Positions 40,001 to 52,000 of a stretch of 64,000 bases of DNA are shown one piece after another; position 1 is the stretch's first letter, and each line of letters begins with the position of its first letter. Below the pieces are notes generated by a model. The model ran no database searches, was not told the origin of the DNA, and worked only from the letters and a program-made list of their open reading frames with translations. The DNA lies in assembly GCA_023634235.1 (NCBI GenBank), contig JAMKCF010000002.1, positions 15,247,091-15,311,090 on the forward strand, written 5' to 3'. Source of the stretch: Pisaster brevispinus (Eukaryota; Echinodermata; Asteroidea; Forcipulatida; Asteriidae). The translations under genes and the position numbers were made by a program.

Positions 40001-43000
40001 AAATAAAATAAAAACTGTACATTTTTAATGGTTTTTAAAATGCAACGCTGTTGCTCAGCTCATTGCCGTACCACATCAACGGAGGTGTTTTTTAGCGGGG
40101 ACTTCCCCGAAACCGGACCGGAAGAGCGGTCGGTCGGGGTCAGCTATGCATGACCTGATAATCCACGCGTGGGTCAGTTTAACCCGTGCGGACAGGACTA
40201 ACTTACTCATGTGAACGCAAGCCCAATTTGGACTAAGTCATTTTTATCTTTTGGACACCCACGGTGCTCGGATTAAGGGTTAGTTTAACTCCTCGTCTGA
40301 ACACACCCAAATCCTGCTCTAGTCTTTTTTTCTTTCTTCAACCCCAAGGTCGCATTCCTTATGGTGATCCCTCTCCTTATCACTTCAGTTATGTTTTTAC
40401 AGGTTAGTTTTATGTTTTCCCCATACACTCCCAATATCTTCTATAAATATCCGATTGCCAAAGTGAAAGATTCAGAAGGACTTGGGCTGGTTAGGCCCAT
40501 AACCCATTACTTATCACAGGATCAGGCATTCCAATCTTATCTAAGTCCAAGCAATTTGGTGTGGAGCGACACTGGAGAAGAGGAAATGGGAGGATTTGGG
40601 CCGTACTCTAGCGAGGTTCTCCCTTGACAGTGGTCAGTGGCCAGATGCCAGTTAAAACACCCGAGGACCAGTCACTCAGAATTCTCTCCATTTGGTCCTG
40701 CTGGCTAGTTCAGTGTTGAAAAAGCATACCTATTTTTTTACCTATTTAAAAAAAAAAAGATTGACCAGATTGAACAGACTAGTAAAAATGATAAGCTAAC
40801 TGGTCCTGCTGGTCTGTCCTTAAAAACAGTCACAGGCAAACCCTGTCTAGCCAAACCGCCCCGCCTGGACTCTGGAATAATCTATGGAATGATGTGCACT
40901 TTCAGAACACACTGATGTACCCACCAACCACTCTGTTGTTTTTCACTTGTAACTTTTGTGACCAGTTTGTAATCAATATTTATATCAACTCATTGAATTG
41001 TGTTATCATATGAGATTATTGAAGTATGCACTTTGAAACCATGATGTCTGCCAAAAGCCAGCCAAATAAGGACAAATTTTGGTTCTGCATTCTATGAATC
41101 TACATCTGGTACTGTACCATGCACTTATCGTTTCCCATTGTTATCGTAATGTCGGGGGGAAAATGATTAACTTTTGGAATGCTGTTGGCTAAAGGTCCTT
41201 TCTTCCCACTTTCATTATTTATCTATTGTGAGTAAGAATTTAATGAGTGGAAAATATGGTTATGACATGGAATGGAATTTTGAAATAAACAGATGAAAAT
41301 TAATAGAGCTTTTTAATTGAGGAAATCTTATTTCACTATAAGCAAATTCTGTAGGATTTTAATTGTTATAAAAAAAAAAATCCAAAATCAAGATTCTCTT
41401 GGCATCTTTAATTACAGTTTGACACAACTGCTAAGCAGAAGTACGTGTACATGTATAGGCTACATGTATGTACTTGGTGTGCCACTACCAACTGGAATAT
41501 AATTAATGTACGAAAAGTCTTTATACTGGTACCTGGCTTATTTACCTTTTTTGGATATTTCCCAAGTTTCAAGGTAAACCAGTATTACCACATGAAATTT
41601 AGTTACATACATGTAGGAGAAGAGGAAATTGGAGGAGTTGGGCTTCACTCTCGCCAAACTGCCTGGTCTGTTAGGGTTGGCCAGGACTGAGTTCTGTTGA
41701 TTTGTATTTTGGGAAAGAAATGAAAATAATAATAAATTAATAAATACATAAATATTCAAATAAATAAAAGTTTTTTTCTTTTTACCAATACTCTACCTGC
41801 TTTATTCTGCCTATTTGTTGTAAAGTCACACAGTGCACAGGTGATTACAGTGGAGAGGTGGTCACAATAAACAAGTTTTTTTTCTTCTTTAATTTGAATC
41901 CGTCATCATCGTCATCATCGCCATCATTATCATCAAAGGCTACCCTTGTAGAGCAGGTGTCTTGGTTGTTGAAGTGTCCATTATGACAGATTTTGACTGA
42001 CGCAGGGATTCGATATATTAAAAGTGCGTACTTCACCTGCACGAAAAAAAATGAAAAAAGAAGAAAAAAAACCCACCCTGATTTGATAGTGTTTTTCTTT
42101 CTTCCTTTTGTTATAACATTTCGTTTCATAATGTCTTGGCTGGGGTTGGATTGGATGAGATCAAGAAAGCAGGAAAGCAATCATACCTGAAGTGGTTTGA
42201 TGAGTACTTTATATCGGAGTCTGTTTGCAGGCCACTAAAGATGACGCATCAGCTCCGTTGTGCCCTTAATTTCTTACTGCAATTTTGTTGAGCGTTGAAA
42301 TTAGACGTTAACATCGCTGGTAAAGTAATTGCTTCGTACCGTCATTAGGGCATTGTGCAAGAAATTGACGACACTCAAAAAAGTAAATTCGTGATGAGAA
42401 GTCAATTCGTTTAAATTTGTGCCTCTTGTTCATCGTGTCTGTTGCGAACTTTTTCATTAATACAAATATACTTTTTTGGTGGAGATCTTTTAAATTGTGA
42501 AGTCGAACAACATCTTTGAGTATTGATTAATCATAACTTGGTTGGAAAGTGAGTTAAAATGATTTTCAGTTAATTTGTCTTGTGTGCTGTGGTTTATTTG
42601 TTAATTTGTGGACAAATGTTTATTGATGCCAGAGGAGGGGGAACTACACAATTGGCAAAACAAATCAATAAAAAACAAATTGCCATTAAGTATTTGAAAA
42701 AAAGAAAAAGAAAAAAAAAACTAAAATAGGCACCAAGTGTTGTATTAAAGTCGTTATATATGATTGGTAAGGATAAAGAAACATCACTGATTAAGTTTTG
42801 TCTGAAAGCTTACTGATTATGAAGTTTCTACTAGAATTTTTTTTTCCTGTTAAATATTTCCCTCTGAAATGAAGTCATATTCAGTAAAACTGTATTTGAA
42901 AACCTTTAAAAAATGCAACAGCTGTTTTTGAGGACAATGTGTGTATCTTAAATCCTGAACATTGTGCCTGGCACTGCGGCCTCCTGACTCACACAACGGA

Positions 43001-46000
43001 TTAAGCTAAAATTTTCACCGCTTTGTTATTTCATGTATGTGGTTGATCACACAAAACATGAGCAATGTCTGGGACTATTTTGTCAGCTCTACCATTCCTG
43101 TATGATACCTTTAATTTTTATATAAATGTTATAGAGAATGTAATTCCAAGTAAACAGTTTCCTCCGGATTCTAAGTGCACACATTTTTCCATTCTATCTT
43201 CTTTATGATTCATGGGTCCCATTGCTGTTTTCAGCCGAATCCATCAGAAATATAATATTTCACCCGTTTTTATGCCATACCAGACTGTCCCTCTTTTTTT
43301 CCTACCTCCCTCGTGATAAATGGAACAGCCCATAATTTGGCCTCTGCACACACATACACACACACACACACATGCTGTTTTCATGGTTTCATTATGCATT
43401 CAAGCTGTTGAGCTGATCCCTGAAACTGACCTTGTTACCTTAACAATTCTAAGGGAGCCTGCCATGGCATCCTGATCATTTGCATAACAATAGCCATTAG
43501 GCTTTCTGTTCATTTAAGATTAATCACATTTGTGCATGGTTAATCTACTATTTCAACGCCTGACATGCATATCATAAAAGGTGTTTGTATTTTTGGTTTA
43601 ACCTGCTGAAAAGAGATTCCGATTCTATGAGATTTTTTCTTGGAATAGTAAGACAATTTTGCCTTGTTTGGTTCAGTAGTTCCATTGCCGATTGGAAGGA
43701 AAATAGAATTTGCTTCTGTAACAGAAGAGCTTTGCAAAAAAGAAAAGAACAAAAAAAGGAACAAACATATAATAGATTCTGTAACCACAAGTAGCCTATG
43801 ACCTTTCCATTCCTTGGCTTTTTTGGGGGTGTTTAGATTTAATCAGTCAAAATGTCAATGGTGAATAACAAAACAACCTTGGTCGGGGATTATACAGTGT
43901 TTTTTATAATCTCGGTGTTAACTGAAATTTGTGTCGGCACAGCCATCAGCAGGCCCGATACTTTGTTCGTTGTGAGGGCATGTTGGTTTTTCCTTGGCAA
44001 AGGACAACTCTATGAGGGAATTGAAACACTGCGTTGGAACATTTTGAAGGGCACAAAGGCAAAAGGCGTATGGAGGCAAATGCCCCATGTGAAGCTTTCT
44101 GCATCTGGTTGTGAGTAACTGAAACTGTTAAAGGAAGTGTATTTGTCCTTGCGTTTTTAACACTTGGGGGTGATACGTATGTTTATCTTTATTTATGAAC
44201 ACAAATTGTTTTACCCTAACTTCCTGTTTTCTAAATCAGTGTACTCTAATTTGTGTTTTTAATTGTCCTGAGGATGAATTCTGTCCACTTCAAAAAACGC
44301 CCCCCTCCCCAAAAAGAAAAAACTAACCCCACCAAAAAACCCCCCCCCCCAAAACAAAACAACAACAAACAAAAAGAAACAAACAAACCACCACTGCTTT
44401 TAATATTGTTATGTTATTTGTTAATGCCTGGTGCTGTCAGTTTAGTATTGTATATAGTTTTTGTAGTGTTTTGAAATGTAGTTTTGTGTTTTTGCGCCGA
44501 GACCTATGGAAGATCAGTAGCTTCCACTTCCAAATTTAAATAAGGAATAAACAGCCATGTTTGTTAGTTACCTGAATGGTACAAACTTTGCAAATTTAAA
44601 ACCCATAAAAATGGAAGTACATATTTAATGAAAATAACAGTAGCGGGTGTTCATTTTGGGTCACTAGACACAATTGTCTAATCACTTTTCTGATCAACCC
44701 CAGCAGCAAGGTAAACTCGTATCGCTAGACACTCACAATTGAAAGTTGGTAGGATAACAACAATGTGCAGAGGAGCGAGTCTGGGTCACAAAGGTCACCA
44801 TTTTGTTGTTGTTTCTTCGTACACTTCTTATTATACAGACCCGGTTGTGCGATGAAATTGACCCAAAGTCGCCTTTGCCAGCTGTGTTATTACAAACGCC
44901 ACAGAGCACTGTGCAGTACCTTCAGAATAGGGCAGGCATTAGAAGGGCTAGCAAAACCGCAAGCAGTCGTTTTTTTAGTGCTGTCCTTATGCATAGCCAA
45001 CTACTTATAATATTGTGTGTATGCAGTAGAGCTGTCCGTCCTTGGGCCTGCGAAATCCAAGTGGTCTGATATCCCTGTTGGTTATATGGTGCATTCATTA
45101 TTGGACAGGGAGGGTGCAGTGTTGTAGAGGCAATAGAGGCTTGATATTAAATTCCATTTGCCGGAGGTTACTGTGTGCATACCTGCAGACTGAAGTGGAG
45201 ACATTTTGTTTTTCACTAGGTGATGTTTTCTAGGCATCTGAATGGGGGGGGGGGGGGTTATGGTTTGTGCGTGTTTATTGGAGGCGCAGCGGGGGTTTGT
45301 TTTTTCTGTTTCAACGGGGTGGATGTCAGTTTCTTGACGCTCATTTTTCATAGGTGCCATGAAAGCAAACATTGTTTTGACTACAGCACACATTGATATC
45401 ATGTTTACTTCGCCGATTGCGGTGGACATATTGAAAAGGTTGTGATTGTTTTTAATTTTCAAGCAGCATCAAATTTCTAAATTCATTCAGAGAAAACTTC
45501 TGTAAAAAGAAACACTCATTGTTTTTACACAAATCTTTGGCCATGCGCCTTTAAAACCTGACTGTATTTTCTTGATGAGATCATTAAAAATGTATTATTA
45601 TTTATGCGTTTCGTTGGCGACCCAGTCAGCGTTGTCTGACACACCCTTATTAATGATTCAATGGTACGTTGCTCATAAACAGCTGCCCAACTTGTCCTTG
45701 TTACATATTTCATCTTATCTTCAGCTTATTGGGCGTTCAAGGCACAAGAGAATATTTGTGCCAAACTATGATTTTAAAACGCTTTTTAAAATACCACAGG
45801 GTGCGGGTCATATGGGATGTACACTACATAACATTTTGGCTGCTAAATGCTGACTGCTTCAAAGGTATTATACACAGGGCTCGAATTTGGGGGAAAAACC
45901 CACAAGACTGCAGGGCTTGTAGCTCAAAACTCTTACTGGACCAGGACATTTTTTACAAGACCGGAATCAAATCGAGAAGAACACTATCTACACAGTTTCA

Positions 46001-49000
46001 CAATTGAGCTGGGTTTTTTTTTGGGAACAAGCATTAAGAGAAAATTTATCTAATTTTTCCTATGGGTAATACTTCAATACTCAACAGATTTGAAAGAAAT
46101 TTGTATTTATCAGTTTAAATTAAAAAAATACAGAGGTATTATTATTAAAAAAGACAAGACTGCCGGACTTGTACGGTCCTAAGTTTACTGGCCCGGTGCT
46201 AAAATCACTGGCCTCGGGCCTGCGGTCCAGTGTAAAATTCGAGCCCTGATACAGGATCGGAGGAGCTGACAAAATAGTCGCAGACAGTCTACATGAAATA
46301 ACGAACCGGTGAAAATTTGGGCTTAATCTGTTGTGTGAGTCAGGAGGAAATAGTGAAAAACCATGCACAATTTTCAACATGTAATGACCAAAATGAGCTG
46401 TGTTTTTTTTACCAGGTTTTCAGGTACAGTTACTCTCATGACGTCATTTCAGAGGGAAATATTTCATAGAAATGGCTCTATTATGAATTTCATTTTCTAA
46501 TCAGTAAGCTTTCAGATTAAAAATAATTTTTGTATTCATACCAATCATGTATAATACCTTCAATAATAATGACATTACACAGTTCTTATACATAGCAAGA
46601 TTTTTTTAACTAAGTGATTTTAGTGTCCAGTAGCTTTGTAAAGTTAATCCCTCTGTTCTTATCAAAGTTCTGTTCAAATAACCTGAGGTACATGTAACAA
46701 TATTTGTTAATAAATAAGACCAATAATACTTAAAACAAAATACACAAATAAATAAATTGGCCCAAATAAAAGTATAAAAGAAATATTTCATTACTTTTCT
46801 CTGAACATTGTATACCAATCAATTACTTTCCAAGTTATTGATTTGCATGTCAGGATTTACTGGGAAAAAATGAACAAGTGTAATTCGGGACAAACAGGGA
46901 AGTATTTTTTGCCAGGCAACACTAGTGTAGCATAGTTGGTTTTGTACATCATTACTTGAAAACAGATGTCTTCAAGGTCTGGACAGGCTTACATTTAATT
47001 CAATTCAATTAAATTCAATTCAATTTATTATGAATGTCACGTTAAAAAACATGAAAATCATTTTCCATTGTGCATCTTACAACAAAAACACAAGGAGATT
47101 TATTTGTAAAATAGATAAGAAGTTAAAAATATACAGTACTATAAAAAGATAACATGGGACAAATTACACAGGGACAGAATTTTGTACAACCATCGAAAAA
47201 TTATAAGGGAGATTAAGGACTGACAACCAATAATAAAAACCATCAAAAGTAAAGGAACAGTTAAAAACACAAGAACAAACGAGGCCTACAAAATCTTGAG
47301 TGGATGAAAGCAAATCAGGAAAAAAAGAAAGGGACAAAAAGAATGGATGTACTCATGACACTACAAAATAGTGTTGCTTCGTTCAGCTGTGTAGTAAATG
47401 GATTAAAATGGAAGAGACCCATACATTCTTTCCTCTACAGAGGTGTGAATGTTTGCCAGGGTGAATTAAGTTTGCGATAAGAGTTGGGAAAATCTAATTT
47501 CCTTTTACCAGTCTGTATATTTTGTTGTTCAATTCGTTCCAGGCTGCCAGAGTTCAACCAAATTGAATTTTCTTTCTCTGAGAGTTGGATTCTTGTGAAC
47601 TGTGATTACACCTCGGTGTGCATTACACAATAATTAAGTTATGGGACTTAATTCAGGGTTTTGTTTTCCTTGGTGAAGTTTGTGCGGCGAGGTATTCTCC
47701 TGTTTGTGGTGAATAACTTTGTGTTTGTTCACGGTTTTTGTTTTTTCTGGATTGTTATTCTTGAATAACTAACCCGTGAAAGTTGAAGCTCAATCGGTCG
47801 TTGGAGTCACAAGAAAATAATTTAGAAAAAGGAAAAGAAGAAGAAAAATATTAAATAAATAATTAAACACCACCAAAAACCTTTATGTATGTTCTCACTG
47901 CTTTCAAAAATTGGATTTTGGACCTGCCAGGTCAAAACAAACTGCTTTACTCATTTCTAAAAACTACAGCATTTCAAGCAAAAATATTTCAAGGGAAATT
48001 GTCCCACCATGACCCCATCTTTAAGATATTTGCAAATCGGTGGATATTTATATTTTCAATCTTACCCATGTTGTGCACACCCAATCATGTAGCGATTATT
48101 TCACATGAAACCAAAACAACCTTAGAAAGCTCTTGTATTTAGCATCATCAGAATGATTCTGTGCATGACAGTTTGGACAGCTTGAAAAATAAATCCAAAC
48201 TGAAATTGACAGCTGTAGGCCGGTGATGTGTTTTGATATGATTAGAGTATGTGTCACTGATTTCACAGAGAACCAAAGAATGATCTTAAGATGTGTATCA
48301 ATCTGAATTACTAAGCAACCAGTGATGTCACAACACAAATCACTATGGCAATATTGACAACTCGGGGCTTGTAATTTACACTTAATAGCACAGGCCCGAG
48401 GTAAGTGATTCTAGCATTGGGCCAGTCAAGTCAAAACTGTACTTGTGTTTTGGTTCGAATGTTGACTTTCAATTCTGTTGAGTACTGAAGAATACTTACA
48501 AATGAGATCAATCTTCTCTTAGTGCTTGATCAAAAACCATTTCAAATATTAAACTGTGCACTGGACGGTATTTATCTTTTTGTTTATCTCATTTCAATTC
48601 TGGTCTTCTAAAACAACCAATTCAGTCCAGTAAACATTTTGAGCTACTAGTACAAGTCTTGCCGCCTTGTGGACTTTCCCCCAAAAATTCCAGCCATGCA
48701 ACTCATCTAAAGATAACTCTCAGTGTATCTAAAGCCCCTGGAACTATTCTTTCTAACGAGGTTGAAGCACACATCATTTTTATAGTGCAAGAAGATAAAA
48801 CTGTTGAACAATTTTGAAATTCTGTTGGAGCATTTGGAAAATGACAGCCTGATTACTTCATTGAGGCAATTGCCCTTGGCCTAGAAGTTTAAATTTCCTT
48901 CAAGTCATAGAGGTTTCCTTTTACAAGGAAAAAAACGGCTTGCCAAACCTACATTTATTTATTTATAATCATTATTTATTTCTCAAGATTTATTTGTGGT

Positions 49001-52000
49001 TTTTAAAAAGCAATTTTTATTGCTTAGGTTTTGGTTTCTGTGAACTGTCTAAATTTTCGATGTCTTAGATTTTGTGACTATAATTAAGTGAAATAGATGC
49101 AAAATTAACATCTATTAGACGATTTAAGCTTTTTTTTTCTAAATTGTATATTTTTCTTCTTTAGCTGTTTACTTTTCCCTAATCCAGCCTCTGGGCCTCA
49201 TGGAAAATGTTTTTAACAAAATATTTTATGCACATTTATGGGATACACCAAGTGAGGATACTGATTTTGGACAATTACCAAAAGTATACCCTGCCTTTAA
49301 TCCCATCAAGTAGCTGACCATTGTGGAAATTTACCCCAACTGTCGTTATGAAACTCCTGGCAGAGTTACAATACATACCACACTTGTGTATTACTATAGA
49401 AGGCTATAAATAAATGCAGTAGGGCTGTATGAGTTAGCATGTAAATTGTAAACATCACATGATGCTCAGGCTGACGTAATGCTTGTAGAGACTAGAGAGG
49501 CTAGTAATCCTCATTGATTATTGGTCTGTTGAATACTGCCAACGTGGAACGAGCAGGAACTGGCTGGCTGGCTGTGGATCACAAGACCTTGTGCAGTTGT
49601 CAGGCAGACACAATAAAGCATAATGTGTGGATTGGTTGTACAATACACTGTGGTGTTGTGTTTGTTTCATCGGGCTTAGAATGACATGGCCAGTGGCCTT
49701 CAGTTGCCTTCCCCTCAGCTCCAGAACTTATCCGGGTGTTCCCACAGAAACAAAACTGAAAATTCTACTTCAATTCGCCCTTCTTCTGTACACTCGGCTT
49801 TTTGATAAATTGCATTTGTTGTTAAATATAGTGCATTCCCTCCCCCTTCTTCTTAATGTAACTGAAACCCAAGCTCGGAGGACAATATTTACCGATTTCG
49901 TAAATAGAACCAATATTATCATAGTGTATCTAGGGTTCTGTATATAGATAGCCACAGTGTGAAAACAAGTTAGGTTTCAGGAACTAGATACATGTAAATA
50001 CAGCAGGATCATAGATTGTTGACTCCAGTTTTACAGGAAAAAAAAAATTCTGAAAATAAGATGAGGCTTTCCACAATGATGGATCATCACTCCGTGGGTA
50101 GGCCACAGCCCTGAATTTACAGCACAACCCCGGAAGAAATGGGCACAGCCCATAATCCAATTTGATAAAGAGAATCAATCCCCAGGTTATCCCCAGGTTA
50201 CTGAACCTGTTCTAAGGGCCCCTCCAAGCTCCTGCAGTTTTTGCCTCCGGTTTGCGAAAACGACAGCGAGGAAGAGGGCGAAGGGGGAAGAGACGCCATA
50301 ATGAAGTTGGTTTCAGGTGACGCTGCATCACTACTGTCAGCTCAAGTCAATCGATTGGTGAAGGGCTCACGTTTCTTCCTCCCCGTATGGATTTGTGAAC
50401 TGCGAGGCTGTGGAGAGGCTTCATTACACACTACATTCAGTCCTGTCTATGCCTTGTTGTTAGGAATTTCCTGTGAAATGTCAAAGGTCATTGGAGATTG
50501 GAGGATGAAATATACTGTATGCATTGATATCTCAGTGCTCTCTCATCACCCTGTTCTCGTCTAATTGTCTTTAAGAATCTGAATAACCTCCGGGTCTGGA
50601 AATTTACAGCACAGGCCTGATACCTCACATGGAGGCAGCGGAGTCAATTCTGCCCCCTTTGCCTTGGGTCCCTGTGAAATGTTCCAGCAGAAATTAACAG
50701 TTTGATTACACAAAAATTACCTTGCCCTTACAATAATAGCAAAGTATGCCTGCAGGATTATTGTGGATTTTATGCTGTTCACCTTTTCAACAATAACATA
50801 AAATTTCCTGTAAGTAGCTTATTAAGATTGATGGTGGCCTTCTTATGTAAAAACTGTCATTGGTGTATTTTCACTGCCCAGCAGCCGATTTCACGAAACG
50901 CTAGGATTAATCCTATCTCGAGTTAGGACGAGTAACTAGTCCTAACTTGGGATTAATCTTAAGGTTTACATGTTACAGTGCAAGGCTGGGACTCGTCCTA
51001 AGTCCTAAGATTAATCCTAAGTTAGGAAGAGTTTGGTGAAATCGACGGCAGGCACGCCATGAAATGTCTTCAGATTGATGTATAAATTGAATCCCATCCT
51101 CCCCCTCTCCCCTTCATGGACTCTGTCCAAAAGATTCCAAGTAATAAACTCAAACAATCCAAATCAATTACAAGCCGAGGCCACCTCCTTCATTCGCTTC
51201 CCCTCGTCTGCTGACCCCAAGCTCGTCCTGTGCAAGGTTTTTAATTAAAGGATTGCCAAATTACAAACGACTGCCCACTGATTGAAAATGCAATATGTTG
51301 GTGTGAGAGAAACAGACGGACTCTAAAATCTACTTGGCTCTCAATTATGCTGTGTGTGCCATAAGACAGGGACAGCCTGGAAACTAAAGTGTGGAGATTT
51401 ATCGATGAAGTGGAAATGTAGTTTTAAAAAAAAGAGGGGGAAAAAAAAATTAAAGAAGTTGCAACAATTTTAGGTTTGACACAAGCAGGCAATAGTAATT
51501 TAAATTGATCAGGGTATGGGTTTGAATCTCGGTCATAATACAAAATGAGTATATTTGCACAGTAAGCATTGGTTGGGGACCTGTCACTAAGAATTGACAT
51601 TTCACAACAATTTAGCTGGTAACTTCGTATTGTTTTAATTGTTTTAAAGCACTGAGTGGTTCCATGAATTGATTGGAGCTGACTGATATTGCATAACTTG
51701 GCTGAATTTAGTCTGATTTTTATTATTATTATTGTTTTCACAGATCTTTAGATGACAGATATGACCACCCTGGAACTAATTATGAATACGGCAGCCGTGG
51801 ATATGATAGACATTATGGAAGAGACTCGGGATCTTACCATGAAGAGGATAATTTACCTTCGTCCTACCGCGATCGGTCACGAGATCGGACATACAATCGT
51901 GGTGTCTACTACCAACATTCCAGCAGCGCAAGAACTGAGTCAAACTTTGATCCACAGCAGCCGCCGCCACCTCAAACACAGCAATCGGACCAGGATTACC

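Larger units (their letters stand above)
25766..51743 (+). other. spen intron 2 (about 26.0 kb)
   Basis: The intron is bounded by GTAAGT and ttcacag, phase 2. It contains the densest set of datable transposon insertions (39.0-40.3 kb, 42.7-43.1 kb, 45.9-46.6 kb) and several unique balanced-composition blocks. The stretches 25766-26860, 28410-29310, 31840-34410, 35480-36320, 43120-43930, 44110-45870 and 48710-50580 show only AT-rich or low-complexity sequence with no gene I can support. Confidence 0.9.

Noticed and set aside
45669..46053. 112- and 68-codon plus-strand frames
   Set aside because: They run across the boundary of the family B insertion in family C and are made of repeat sequence.
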